From Delphinapterus leucas (lineage: Eukaryota > Chordata > Mammalia > Artiodactyla > Monodontidae): 64,000 nucleotides of DNA. This document shows positions 34,974 to 46,714 of this stretch, piece after piece. The position numbers were made by a program, and so were the translations under genes. Numbering within the stretch: position 1 is the stretch's first letter; every line of letters begins with the position of its first letter. The notes below the pieces were generated by a model that worked only from the letters and a program-made list of their open reading frames with translations, did not search any database and was not told where the DNA came from. The stretch spans positions 552,057-616,056 of the forward strand of contig NW_022098002.1 in NCBI RefSeq assembly GCF_002288925.2. Direction: 5' to 3'.

Positions 34974-35480
34974 TTTGTTTAACTTACTGTGTTTGGGGTC
35001 TCCTTTTTGCAGGCCGCAGGTCTGTAGTTCCCATTGTTTTTGGTGTCTGCCCCCAGTGGGTGAGGTTGGTTCAGTGGCTTGTGTGGGCTTCCTGGTGGAG
35101 GGGACTGGTGCCTGTGTTCTTGTGGGTGGGGCTGGATTTTGTCTTTCTGGTGGGCAGGGCCATGTCCCATCGTGTGTTTTGGGGTTTCTGTGAAGTTAGT
35201 ATGATTTCAGGCAGCCTCTCTGCTAATGGGTGGTGTTGTGTTCCTGTCTTGCTAGTCGATTGTCATGGGGCATCCAGCACTGGAGCCTGCTGGCCGTTGG
35301 GTGGAGCTGGGCCTTAGTGTTGAGACGGACAGCTCTGGGAGAGCTCTCACGGACTGATATTACCTGGGGCCGGGAGGTCTCTGGTGGTCCAATGTCCTGA
35401 ACTCAGCTCTCCCACTTCAGAGGCCTAGGCCTGACACCAGGCCGGAGCACCAAGACCCTGTCAGCCACACGGCTCGATAT

Positions 35481-35599
35481 AGCTGGAGCAAAGCCATTTC
35501 CCTCCTGGGTACATATCAAGTAGGAGACAGCTAAACATGTAAGTATCTCAGTGGCTTCTTAAGTGATGGGGAAGATGTGATGCATGAAGGACACCAGCT
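35481..35599. other. Short unique spacer
   Basis: Sequence between the 5' end of the minus-strand L1 and a MIR fragment; nothing recognised. Confidence 0.35.
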
Positions 35600-35690
35600 C
35601 AAGTCTCACAGCTTAGCTCTGTGATCGTGGACCAGGCAGTTAACTTCTCTGTGCCTCAGATGTCCTTTCGTGCAGCACCTCCTCAATCCA
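35600..35690 (+). repeat. MIR SINE fragment
   Basis: Contains a cagcttagctctgtgatcgt segment, ggaccaggcagttaacttct and ctgtgcctcagatgtcc, the MIR core order. Both ends are lost. Confidence 0.6.
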
Positions 35691-35849
35691 GAGGCCCAGT
35701 CAGGTGCGAGGGAAGGGCTGTCGCTTGCAGGCTGTGCAGGGAGGGAGCCCGCAAGGCTGGCCCAGGACACTGGCACAGGCAGCAAGCTCTTTTTTAAAAA
35801 GATAATACAACGTGATCAAGTTGGGTTACTATACAAATTGAGTCTTCTT

Positions 35850-36650
35850 TAATATTCAAAACTCTACTGACACAATTCAAGACATTAACAGAACCAAAGA
35901 GAAAAATCATATGATCATCTCAATAAATGTAGAGAAAAGGCCTTTGATAGAATTATAACCTGCTAATACACACACTTTCAGCAAAGCAGGGTGTAAGGGC
36001 AGGTCCAATGCCACTATCGCTTCCTCTGTCTATTGAATGCTCTCTCCCCGAGATGAGGAAAAGGCAACTACATCTACCACCATCATTTCTAAGGCAGAGA
36101 AAGGATATAAAAGAAAATTTTGTAAAGGAAGAACTAAAACCACCTTTTTGCAGAACACAAAATTGTGTACATGAAACACCATAAAGAATTTATAAAAAAG
36201 CACCTGGTCTAAGACATTTACTTAGCAAACTCACAGGACACAAAGCTGATACATAAAACTTATTTGCATTTCTATATTCTAGCAATAAGCAATAGGAAAA
36301 TTGAAGTTAAAAAGTAAAATTTGCAATAGCATCAAATATCTAGGAGTAAATCTAAGAAAAGCCGTGTACAACCACTCACTGGAAAACACAAAACGTTGCT
36401 GAGAGGAATTAAACAAGAGCTACGAAGTTATGCAATAAACCGAACTCACTCTGAAAGACACAAGGCTGTTAAGGTGCCAGATCTCCCCAAATTTATCTGT
36501 AGATCCAGCACAATCCCTGATCAAATTTCCAGCTACCTTTTAGAGATCGACAAGTAGATTCCCAAATTTATATGGAAATGCAAAAGAATAGATAAACTAA
36601 TACTTTTTAATAGAAATTGGAAGAGTCATTTCATCGGGGGCAGGGAAGCA
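35850..36650 (+). mobile_element. Old L1M fragment, ORF2 reverse transcriptase to C-terminal part
   Basis: Decayed ORF2 sequence. It includes gatcatctcaataaatgtag, corresponding to the IISIxxEKAF motif A region; gcatttctatattctagcaa, matching the fingers/thumb segment after the FADD motif; ttgcaatagcatcaaatatc and taggagtaaatctaag; and ccaaatttatctgtagatcc. All reading frames are broken. It covers ORF2 parts that recur in the following fragment, so it is a separate insertion. Confidence 0.65.
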
Positions 36651-38377
36651 GATATGAACTTGGAAGGTGAAGGGGGAAACCTTCTGAATCCTTGGAAACT
36701 TGTGTACCTGAGCAGGGTGGTGGTGACACAGGCATTTATGGAAATAAAATCCCATCAACCTGTACAATGGAAATTAATGCTCCTTAAACAACTCACATGC
36801 AACTCAAAAACAAACAAGAGGAGAAGAAACAAAACCTGTCATAATGTCATTTAAAAATCTTTAGGATTGGTCCACAATGCATACAACACATAAAAACCTG
36901 TGATATAAAGCTACAGCAACACGTAAAGGAATATTTATAATCTTAAATGATTATATTTGAAAAAATATTAATGAGCTCCTATTCCTAGTCCAGAAATTAG
37001 GACAGGAACAACCCAACACATCCAGAGAAACCAGAAGGAAAGAAATCATAATAACACAGGAATCACTGAACTAGCAATGGAATCTTTTATTTTAAGGATT
37101 AATGACTGAAGAGCTGTTGTTTTGAACAGGTTCCTGGGATAAATGAACCTTGGCATGTATGGTCAGGACGGAAGAGCGAAGACCCAAAAAATATGTCAGG
37201 ATTGATGACGGTGAGAGGTGCAAACACGTTGGAATTGAAATCATAAACAAATATAAACGAGTCTTGAACAAGTTTATGTGATAATGAAAAACAAATGAGA
37301 AAATTCCTACAAGACACGATCAGTGTATTTCATAAACAGTGAACTAGAAAGTGGTCTCTGTCAAAGCACAGTGGACACTGCAGTCGGTGGGGAAACTTCG
37401 GAAGCACCTCTGTCAGGACCAAGGGTGAGGCCAGGCTGCCCACGGTGACAGCTCATGTGTCACGTGGAATCCAGGTCCAGGCCAGAGCGTGCATCACAAG
37501 AAATGGAAAAAGGGAGAAGCATAGCTGATGCTACTCCCTGAGTTCACTCCATTTACTGATGAGCATGCCAGAGCTGGAGAAACAGCAAAGTCTCCACTTA
37601 TCGCCAATTTCAATAAGAGTATCGGAAGAGCTAACAGGAGAAAACTCCCATTCACAATCACATCAAAAACTGCAACATACCCACCCTTGTGGGGACACCT
37701 CTGTGCACATACACATGTGACATCACAGGGTGGGGGGATTGCAAAGCATCAGTGGGCACGTAAAGGAAGCCCCCAGGTCAGTGTAAATGAATGGAAGTGT
37801 CACTATCAAGACGTAAGTGATTTCCCTCAAGTCAATCAACAAATTAAGTGCAAATTCAGCAAAATAAGGATTCTCGTAGGAGGTAATTGGCTCAGCCTAA
37901 AATAAATACGGAAAAGCAAAAGACCAAGTAGAGGTGACAGACAGCTTTGAAAAACAGCGAGTGGGCCTTGTCTCAGGAGGTGTCCAGACTTACGAGGAAG
38001 CTGGACTATTTAAGACCAGGTGGTCCTGACACGGGGATGGGCAAAAAAACAGGGCAATAGGACCAGCACCGGATCCAGAGACATGCAGACCTGGCTGTGA
38101 TGGGAGTGGGATTGTAGAGCAATGGGTGAAAAGACGTGTAACCAAGGCCGTAGGGCTGGTGGGTGGCTCTCCCTGTGGGAAATAATAAAGTTGATTTTTA
38201 TCTCACACGAGCCATAGAAGTATATTTCATACATCAAGACCTAAATTTAAGAAGTAAAAGTCTTAGAAGCTTCAGTGACTCTTTTGATGACACCGTGTTG
38301 TGAAAAGATTAGCAAGATAAGAACAGCACAAATACATAAAATAAAATGGTATTAAAATTATATATTAAAAATAAAAC

Positions 38378-38488
38378 CTGGACTTCCACTGCTGGGGGCC
38401 CAGGTTCAACCCCTGGTCAGGGAACTAAGACCTCACAAGCCACGCAGCACACTCCCTAAAAAATTACAAATTACAAAATAAAATAAAA
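38378..38488 (+). mobile_element. Older tRNA-derived CHR-lineage SINE remnant
   Basis: Lacks the usual 5' start. It contains cttccactgctgggggccca, ggttcaacccctggtcaggg (B-box region), aactaagacctcacaagcca and cgcagca, then an A-rich tail. This matches the older cetartiodactyl tRNA-SINE form rather than the short CHR form seen at 29972 and 43069. It lies inside an older L1M copy. Confidence 0.75.
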
Positions 38489-38689
38489 TCTCTACACAGA
38501 GACTCTAGCAAAGCGAGAACAGAAGCCACAAGTGTTCAAAGTTATTTGTAAGAAATGAAACTGACAAATACCTAGAATATTTTTAAATTTTCCTCAAAGA
38601 GATAAGAAAAGGGAAAACAAACACAATAGAAAAATGACAAAAGATATGAAAAGGGAGCAAAAAGCCCAACAGCCAGCGAGCACTGAGGA

Positions 38690-38900
38690 GAGGCTTCACG
38701 GCGTGAAGTCGGCAGCACATCTGCGCGGCGGAGGGGACTCGGGGTGCGAGGGCGGAATCGTGCGCTCAGGGTGAAGGCGAGGCGGCAGCTTTAAAGCTCC
38801 CGGGGCAGCATCTGGGGGCTGACGTTGCGAGTCCCTCACCACCGTGAGGGCGGACCTCCAGGTGCCGTGGAGAGACCCTTGCTCCCCTGCACCCGAGATT
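38690..38900. other. CpG-rich island inside old L1 chain
   Basis: Sequence such as catctgcgcggcggagggga, gagggcggaatcgtgcgctc and gaaggcgaggcggcagc is out of character with the AT-rich L1M on both sides. No gene or named repeat recognised. Confidence 0.4.
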
Positions 38901-39360
38901 AGTCCAAGAATTGCCAACCCCCATGTTTTAGTGGGGGGCTGGAAACTGTAGTTTTGAAATAACCAGCCGTTAAAGTGGATGAACTAGGTCTACATACATC
39001 AGCAAGGGTACATTTAAAGTGTTAAATTTTTGAAGCTGGTTATAGGATGTTACATGCCATGCACTTAATTTATGTGATATTTAAATACACAGAAGGGTAC
39101 ATATTGTTTTTAAACACATGCGCACGCAGTAAAAGTCTAAAACGCGTGGAGTAACACACACCAACTTGAGAAGAGGTGGTAGAGACAGAGGGTTGGTCTG
39201 TATTTAACCGTGTTCGTGATGCTTTATTTAAAAAAATAATGTCAGCAGCAGTATAGTAAACGTTAGCTTCTGTTCAGTCTCAATGGAAGGTAGTAGCTGT
39301 CTGTTGCTCTAATCTGCCTTTGTGTTTAACATGTTTCCAATTCAAAATAAGGAAAATGTA

Positions 39361-40029
39361 AAGCAATAACCAAGTACTTTTATTAATAATTCAGGAAAAG
39401 GAAAGAAGCTTGAAAGCAAAAGCAGAGGGCCAGGGGGTGGGGTCAGACCCCAGAAGCTTTGTCGCTGCACAGGGAGGGTTTCACCAAGGAGGTGTGAGCA
39501 GGGATGGGGGAGGGGGTGGGCAGGGCTCTGCTGAGACAGCTGGACTCTGAGCTCCTTGGATGGAGCCCTCTCCTGGGGCTCGGGGTCTGCTCTCAACCAC
39601 CCCTTCCAGGGGCCATTTCCCATCCACACTCCCCCCGGATCACGGGAGGAGAACTGTCCAGAGAAGCCTGGGTGGCTGGGTAGCTCAGAGCAAGTAGGCC
39701 TCCACCCCACCTGCAACCCTCTCCAAACATAACCCCAGTGGAAAAGGCGGCCCCAGTGCTGTCCAGCCCGTCTGTGACCCCATAAGCAGGTCCTGCCTTC
39801 CCCACGCCAGGTAGAGGCGGCCTGAGGGCCAGCTGTGGCCACATGGATTGAATGGGTGCACGGTGGCGCCAAGGCCTCTGAAATTGCCCGGACCGAGGCC
39901 GTGTGTCAGGGGGAAGCAGCCTCGCTTTGTAAGGGCAAGCTGGGGGTCTGGGGAGGACAGAGGGTTTGGAGTCGTCAGAGGTGACTCAGCTCCACCCTGA
40001 AGGGCGGCTTGTACAGGTCGGGTTTGTGC
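39361..40029. other. GC-rich unique sequence, no recognised feature
   Basis: Minus-strand frames of 176 and 83 codons overlap here without any domain; treated as chance frames in GC-rich DNA. Confidence 0.35.
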
Positions 40030-40146
40030 CCTGGGAGCCTCATTTTCTCATCTGCAAAATGGGACCGGTATTTTTCTCACAAGGTTACTTTGAACACTTA
40101 AATCGCTGATCAACAAGCAGTGCTCAACCCATGCTACTGAACACAT
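40030..40146 (+). repeat. MIR SINE, 3' half
   Basis: Shows ctgggagcctcattttctca, tctgcaaaatgggaccggta, cacaaggttactttgaacac and acaagcagtgctcaacccat, the MIR 3' half in order. Well preserved for an ancient repeat. Confidence 0.8.
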
Positions 40147-43039
40147 TCTAGAGCAACAGCAGAAGCGCCTGGGCCTCGGAGCCCCAGCTTCTCTGCTGCA
40201 GATCCAGGCGGGCAAGGCTGCTGGCGCCAGTGGAGAGGGTGCCGCCTGGGACTCCAGCGCCACTTGACTTTCTCCTCCCTGCCGCTTGCGGACCAGAGTA
40301 AATGAATAGCCTGCCATTAAGGGCCTCCAAGGTACACAGAAGAGAGAGCGGAAAAACCCCGGCCAGAAGGACCAGGAGGTTGTGGCGCGGGGTGAGCCTG
40401 GCTCCCACGTCCCCGTGTGTGAAATGACCCCTCAGAGGCCTCACATCCTGAGGCCTGTGTGACCCGAACTCATGCTCTCTCCTCTGGGTGCCGTTCCGGG
40501 CCTGGTCTTGCTTAGACTCACTTGACCCTGAGGACGGCCCCGAGGGGCAGGGGTCTGATTCCGCAGGCAAGGAGACCGAGACACGGAGGTCACGGCCCGC
40601 GAGCGGCAGAGCAGGACCCAGGCCAGCTCCCGCAGTGTGCGTGGCTCCACACCAATCGCAGGACCAAGCCCAGCACGACCGAAGCAAAGTCGGGAGAGGC
40701 TGGCTGCCAGGACTACAGGGACTCTGCCCTCTGCCCCCGGAGAGACTGCATCCACCGGCTCCGCAGACAATCGCTCCTTCCTGGGTGCTCTTCCTCCGCC
40801 GGACGAGGATGTGGAGCAGAAAGCCCGTCCCGGGCCCCTTGGTGCCAGGACCCTGACTGCGCCTGAGACCCTGGGACGCGGATTCAGCAGGAGGAGGGCG
40901 AAGCTGGAAGGGGCCTGAGCCCAAGGCCGTACAGTCGGGCTCCCCAGGCCCCAGAGCACAAAGGGATCAGTCAGGCATTGCCAGACTCAAGGCACCCAGT
41001 GGAGCGGAGGACAGCTGCTCGGGATCCCAGGAAGCTGTCTGCCAGGTGGCCCAGGCCCCTGGGCAGCTAGCCGGGTAGAAGTCAGCCCCAGGAGGCCCAT
41101 GGCCTGGTCAGCCGTGGGTGCAACGCCTGCAACGTGCACAGACCAAGTACCCATCTGCTGAGTGTGTGGACAGGAGGGCTGGTGGGACCTGGCTGGGATC
41201 CTAGGTACCAGCTATGCTTTGGGGTCCAGGGCAGGACCCTGGGTCTAGAGAAGGACCAAGGATGGAGAGAGGTACTGAGCTAGGACTCTGGACATTTGTG
41301 GCTCCTAGGCTACTTGGGCTCTGAGGATGCAGGAGAGGTGAGGCTGGGCCTCCAAACTCTGGGTCTAAGTGGATGACTCAACTCCCAGCCCCAGTGGTGG
41401 GGCTAATGTTTCCATCCACTTTCTTCTCCAGGAACAGCCCAAGTACAGAGCATAAGGGATCTGCACCAAGCAAGTCCCAGGGGCTAATTTAGGAAACTGC
41501 AGAGGACAGAGTGGAGGAAACCACACAGGACTGACAGCGCCGAGCCTTCCCAGTGGGGAGCAGGGGGTGGTAAGTTGATGGAACAGAAACAGCACAGATC
41601 CTCACCTACTGGCGGTGGCACAACACCTCCCCAGGAATCTGTATCTGCCTTTGGTGAAAGACTGCTTTGCCATTGTCCCAATTCTAAATAAGCCAATTAA
41701 CCGATCACTGGCAGATGGGCTACTTGTATAATTTAGAAGTGAGTTCATTAAAAGTTCAAAATCAATGGAGTCTTGACCGATATTTATAAGGAATGAAATA
41801 GATAATAGGAATATCCACGCATTGCACGAAGCAAGATTGAATGCTTCTTCATGAAACTTGTTCCAGTTGATGTAGAGAGGTGTCTGTGTGTCTCCTGAGT
41901 GCGTTTGTGAGGTGGATTTCAGTCAAAGGCTTGAGGGCCCCTCCTGGGAGTATTTGCTGAGACTCACACTGAGGCAGGCTCTGCGTGAGAGCTGGGGCTT
42001 TAAAAGGTCAGTTCTGGTCCAGGGGAGGAACTGAGGGGCCCAGTGTCCTACTGGGAGGAGGAAGTGACACAGAAGCTCGGGAAGCAGAATGATGGGCACT
42101 TCGGGTGGCCAGCAGCGCGGGCCCAGCCCTAGCAGGAGCCCAGAGCGTGTGCACAGAGAGTTCACATGTCCGCCACCCCCGGTCCGGTCCATCTTAGCTT
42201 TGTTCAGGGTACCGGCTCTCACGCTGCTTCTTCGGGCCGACTTCCAGTACAATCTCGTGGGGCCCAAGGGCTGAGCTATCTGGATTACACTGACACCTAT
42301 GACATCACAGAAACAGACTCTTCCGACTACAATAAAATTTTCTTGTAAAAGGACATCCAATACATGCTTACACTTGAGGAAGTTTAAACAAGAGTCTTGC
42401 ACAATGTAGCGTTCTCTTTGGCCATTTTCTGCTCTGCAGTGGTGTTGAAAACCTTTCCCTGGCTGAAGTAATGTGGTGATATCATCATATCTTTGCTTCC
42501 AAATAAATATGTACGAGAAAGCAGCTTCTGCCCCACAAGCACCACTGCTCGGTCCTCGGCCGGGTCAAGACGACCCTCCCTGGACGAGCTCACCAGCTAA
42601 GTTGTCTGGAAGTGGGTGTGGATGAAAATTGGGGCTGCCAACCCAGCTAAGGAAGATACCACAATGGCAGTGGGTCAGGGCCCATGTGATACTGAAGGCG
42701 AGGTCTCGGGGACCCTCCACAGAAGGTGGAGACTCACCCCCCCCCCCCAGGGACAGACGGCAACTTATAACTGGGAAATGGCTGTCTTTGGTTTAGAATG
42801 TCCCTTAAAGGGTTTCTTCTTCAAAGCGAAGAAAGCAGCACAGGGATTTAAGGGAGTTTTGGTATATTTAGAGATCAGTTAGTCCATAACCTTGAGTAAA
42901 ATTATAAATTATTTTAAAATGGTCATTATAGTCCGCCTGAATTGTGATTTTCAGCCATGCTCTCTTCCCATGGTGGTCACTGTGGCACAATTCTGTCATT
43001 TGGTTTTAGTCAAAAGTTTTTTTGGAGCCATAAACTTTT
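40147..43039. other. GC-rich then mixed unique sequence, no supported gene
   Basis: About 40420-40960 is CpG-rich and carries overlapping frames (258 codons minus at 40148-40924, 122 codons plus at 40488-40856) with no domain; a MIR piece interrupts them at 40545-40625. Polycytosine lies at about 42730-42747. The rest, to 43039, shows nothing I recognise. Confidence 0.35.
40545..40625 (-). repeat. MIR SINE fragment, antisense
   Basis: Contains ccgcaggcaaggagaccgag, acacggaggtcacggcccgc and gagcggcagagcaggaccca, the reverse complement of the MIR core with CpG-rich drift. Confidence 0.6.
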
Positions 43040-43835
43040 CCCCAACTTTTTATTGTGAAAAAATTCTAGGGCTTCCCTGGTGGCGCAGTGGTTGGGGGTC
43101 CACCTGCCGATGCAGGGCACACGGGTTCGTGCCCCGGTCCGGGAAGATCCCACATACCGCGGAGCGGCTGGGCCTGTGGGCCATGGCCGCTGAGCCTGTG
43201 CGTCCGGAGCCTGTGCTCTGCAATGGGAGAGGCCACGGCAGTGAGATGCCCGTGTACCGCAAAAAAACCCAAAAAAACCAAATTCTAATGTGTAGAATGA
43301 CTGTTGAAAAAAGGGCACAATGAATGCAATTTAACTTCCATCCAGATTCAACAATTGTTACTATTCTGCTGTGTATGCAAACACACAGATATGTATACAT
43401 ATAATTACATGTAAATATAAATGTATGTAAAATGTAAATATTCAATATACAATATAATGCCTATGATGTAGATAAATGTATATTAATATAGTTAAAATAG
43501 TTAAGTAAAATGTAACTATTATAATTATAAAATATTAAATTATAAAAATATACATCCCTAAGTATTTGAAAGTAAGTTTAGCCATCACGATATTTCACCC
43601 CTAAATATTTTAGGATGTTTGTTCTAAAACTAAAAACAACCTCCTGTGTAACTGTGATACCAGTATCACCACTAAGGAAATCAACAATTCCACATCTAGT
43701 ATCCAGTCCACATTCAGATTTCCCTATTGTTTCAAGGATGTTTTTATAGTCGTTTGGTGTTTCTTAAACAAGGATCCAGTCTAGGGTTACACATTGCATT
43801 TTGTTATTTCTCTTTAGTCTTTTTTTAACCTAAAC
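43040..43835 (-). mobile_element. Old LINE 3' region, antisense, interrupted by a SINE
   Basis: Before and after the SINE at 43069-43279 lies sequence I recognise as an old L1-like LINE end: tttttattgtgaaaaaattc, a cagattcaacaattgttac segment, atatttcacccctaaatatt, gtgataccagtatcaccac, atctagtatccagtccacat, tcagatttccctattgtttc, aacaaggatccagtctaggg and tgttatttctctttagtc. About 43380-43560 is an AT-rich expansion. Strand and subfamily are recalled, not verified. Confidence 0.5.
43061..43287 (+). mobile_element. CHR-type SINE, short form, with target-site duplication
   Basis: SINE body 43069-43279 starts gggcttccctggtggcgcag, with the cgggttcgtgccccggtccg B-box segment, a ccgcggagcggctgggcctg core, ggagaggccacggcagtgag and a gtgtaccgc end, then an A-rich tail with CCC interruptions. 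Flanking aaattcta at 43061-43068 and 43280-43287 is the target-site duplication. It inserted into an older LINE. Frames on both strands here are SINE shadows. Confidence 0.95.
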
Positions 43836-44080
43836 CAGCACTGTCCACATATGCAAATATAAATATTCTAGCAGCCACATTAAAAAGTAAAAAAGAAACA
43901 GTTGAAATTAATCAACCATATATTTATTTATATGACTTGTATGACTCTAAATCATGATGATGTGAACATGTAATAAACATATTTTAAAAATTATACCTTT
44001 TCCATGCTAAGTCTTCACAATCTGGTGTCTTTTACATCTGCCGTAGATCTTGGTTGGGACTGGCATGGACACGGTGGTCT
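43836..44080. mobile_element. hAT-Charlie-type non-autonomous DNA transposon
   Basis: Begins cagcactgtccaca, then shows aatataaatattctagcagc, cacattaaaaagtaaaaaag, aacagttgaaattaat, catgctaagtcttcac, aatctggtgtcttttac and a diverged end. These words, in this order, define a common mammalian hAT-Charlie MER-type element (exact name unverified). A second copy is at 53291-53515 in the opposite arrangement. No transposase is present. Confidence 0.6.
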
Positions 44081-44599
44081 TCCCACTGGGAGTCCCTGGA
44101 TTTTCAGTGGTGTTTATTTTCTGCACTTTACTTTTCAAAACAAATTCAAGGTTCTCTTCAGTCAGACAACTGACAATCGTGCTGTAAGTTCAGGATCTGA
44201 GGACGCTTTGTGCTGCTCCGGGCTGTCAGTGGTGGGGCCCTTGGTGTGAGCAAGTGTCTCGTGTCGACATCACCAGCCTCCTCTCAACCCCTCGCCGCCG
44301 GGTGAGATCACGGCAAACAAAGGGGTTAAAACGGCCTTGCTGCTTTCCAAAATCTCAGCCCCAAATATGCACAGTAAACAAAGAGCAAGATTATTAAGTA
44401 ACTGATCGTTTTTAAAGAAAAGCAAATTAGGAAACTCGAGGTCTCTCTTAAAGCTTACTAAATAAAGGCACCCGGGGCACACCAGCGAGCACACAAAGAC
44501 CGCGCTCCCGCCTAGTTTACGTTTCAGTGGATGTCAGGTGAGGGGTCGAACGTAACCTGAACAATCTGAGTCTGTGCAAGAAGAGATACGGAGAGATTA
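44081..44599. other. Unique sequence, no recognised feature
   Basis: No gene or repeat family recognised. Confidence 0.35.
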
Positions 44600-45110
44600 A
44601 AGCTGGAGGGCGACCAGGGTGGCTAGCGGGTGGGGTGGGGCCTTCGGGAAGGCCTCATCCAGGGAGAGCATCTCCGCAGCAGTTGGAAGGGAGGGGAGGG
44701 GAGGGCGTATGGAGTTCTGGGGAGTGGGGCCCAGATAGAGGACCACACGTGCAAAGGCCCTGAGCTGGAAAGGTGCCTGGAGTGAGCGAGGGGTACAGAG
44801 GAAGGCGGTGGGCGGACAAGGGGAGGAGGGGCCACTCCAGGGGCAGGACCAGCTGGACGCTCGGGGGACACAAACACACAGCCTGTTCTAGCAGCCGTGA
44901 GATCAGATGTGAGCACCAGGGGGTGATGCAGATGGAGAGGTGGAGACATCCAAAGACTGGGCCTTGGGTCTCCAATATCAGGGCCCAGGGGAGATGAGAG
45001 CCCAGTGAACGAGGCTGAAAAAGGATGGCCGGGGGAGGGAGACCCCAGGAGTGCGTGGTATCCCGGGAGCCACGTGAAGAAAGAGTTTCAGAAGGAGGGG
45101 ATGGTTGACT
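44600..45110 (-). repeat. L2 or related ancient repeat, antisense
   Basis: Contains gaaggcctcatccagggaga, cacacgtgcaaaggccctga and gctggaaaggtgcctgg, the reverse complement of the L2 3' region. The following part (gtatcccgggagccacgtga, agaaagagtttcagaagg) resembles another old mammalian repeat I cannot name. Boundaries and unity are uncertain. Confidence 0.45.
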
Positions 45111-46714
45111 GGGGCTTAAGGCTCTTGTATCTTTCCAGCGAAATAAGAAGCAAGGTCATGGTCTCAGCCCCAGGAAAGGAGAGGTGCCGTCAGAGGCCCG
45201 ATGAGAGTAGAGGTAGAGCATCTCCAGCTGTCATTTCCTGTCTTTATCGGCATGGACACCACCCCAGGCCATTCCCTCCTCATCCCAACCTTACGTGGAG
45301 AGGTCGGGCTCCTCACTTTCCCCCCATCTGCCAGCTCTTTTGGCCCCGATTCAGCCCCCTTCTGCCAAGTGCAACCTTAACATCTTATTCCCTTGCTAGA
45401 GAGCTTCCAAGAGCTTTCCAATCACCTACTTCTCAAGCCCAGAGTCCCGGCTTCCCGTCCAGATCACCTGTGAAGAACTGGTTTATTCGTTCATGTTACC
45501 TGTCCTGCCCCCATCGTGACTCCCTGCCTCTGGGTTAGCTCTGCACGGCTTTGTTACCTGTGTGACTTCTTGCCTTTGCAAACGCTGCCCTATACCTGTC
45601 CTCTGCTGCTCCTGTGGCCTCTAGTTTGCCTCTCTTCTCTAACTTATTACACAAAACACCTATTTTTTGTGTCACCTATGTCGGTATTTGCATTCATTTA
45701 CTCCTTCAACAAAAGTCTACAGAGTATGCCTTCTGTAAAAGAAGAGAGATTCTTCTAAGCACCTGGCCAGTTTTATTTTACACAGTTCTCTAAGTGTTTA
45801 CCATCCACATCTTGCCTCTTTAACTAGTCTATACATTCTTACAATAAGAATTACAAAATTTACTATGTAAATTACATATTTAGCTACTTGGATTATAAGG
45901 TTACAAGAAAACCCAAGAGGGAAGCAATTGCACAGGAACTATCAAAGAGGAGATACAATATCAAAGGTACCCTTACGGAGCATAGGAGAGCTGTCAGCGA
46001 AAATAAATCACTTCCTTCATTGTGTTGGCTCAGTTCCTGCTAATGTAGCCTGGCGCCACCGATAATAAAAGTAATCCGATTTTTTTAAGGTGGGGAGAGG
46101 GAAACTTTACCCAAACCTTAATGTTAAATTTCCACAGACCATTTCATTTTATGATATATAGGCACTGAGATATTCTCAATTGATTTAGCAAATAGTGAGT
46201 GAGAATTTGCCAATGTTTGGCCAGCAAATGTTCCCCAGTCTGGCAATCAATGTTGGTTAGCTCCCGGGAGAAGACATCAGGTGGAGCCAGGAATCTGAGG
46301 ATGGTGGCATTAGTTGTCTTCACTTTACCCCCCTTTTCTCTTTCTCTTTGATTTCAAAACGGCAACTTGTAATTATGTAACTGAAAATAACTTCTGCAGA
46401 CACGTGTGTTCTTTCCTGTGTAAGCGTCTCCTGGGAATTGGCGTCTTTCTTCCACAACAAAATGTGCATCTTTTTACACTTGAGAAACATCAGGGAAGAA
46501 GCCAGACCCCCACCTGGTTGCCGACCGACTGCTTTCTGTGCGTCTGTCTCTCTGTCTGCTGCGCTGTCCCTCAGCCCCTCGTTTCTTCCCAGTGAATATG
46601 CACTTATTGCATTTTCCTCTGCCTCCTACTGTGTAACTACATATATACTTACATCTCACTCTGTTTATTTAAAAATTGTTTTTCTGTTCATGAAACTAGC
46701 TGTGCTTTTGGTGG
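45111..46714. other. Mostly unique; possible L2 scraps
   Basis: About 45240-45560 resembles L2 weakly (catcttattcccttgctaga, gcccagagtcccggc). About 45690-45760 resembles an L2 terminus (attcatttactccttcaaca). About 45780-46260 is AT-rich and unassigned. No gene recognised. Confidence 0.35.

Larger units (their letters stand above)
30558..35480 (-). mobile_element. LINE-1 copy with 5' end, ORF1, ORF2; 3' end missing
   Basis: A 4.9 kb minus-strand L1. From its 5' side it holds a 5' untranslated region (about 35480-34974), ORF1 (34973-34089), a short inter-ORF spacer, and ORF2 from 34030 down to 30558. It ends inside the ORF2 C-terminus, after [13 protein letters not shown]. The rest of ORF2, the 3' untranslated region and the tail (about 530 bases, judging from the copy at 54754-60664) are absent; the junction lies exactly at a SINE 5' end. 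The 5' limit near 35480 is approximate and no target-site duplication was found. Frameshifts and stops in both ORFs make it inactive. Confidence 0.9.
36870..39360 (+). mobile_element. Old L1M copy, ORF2 linker to 3' region, interrupted
   Basis: Collinear but heavily decayed. About 36900-37090 matches the linker upstream of the reverse transcriptase (ccagaaggaaagaaatcata). About 37620-37660 holds a ctcccattcacaatcacatc segment; 37790-37940 the aatacggaaaagcaaaagac segment; 38220-38330 the catcaagacctaaatttaag segment. About 38940-39360 resembles an L1M 3' untranslated region. A SINE is inserted at 38378-38488. A GC-rich stretch at about 38690-38900 does not match L1 as I know it and may be a separate insertion. 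Boundaries are approximate. Confidence 0.6.

Noticed and set aside
40148..40924. 258-codon minus-strand frame in a CpG-rich stretch
   Set aside because: It runs across a MIR remnant at 40545-40625 and overlaps plus-strand frames of similar quality; no domain.
43010..43445. Overlapping frames of 66-143 codons on both strands
   Set aside because: They are translations of the CHR SINE at 43069-43279; similar frames recur at the SINEs near 10749, 30244 and 49345.
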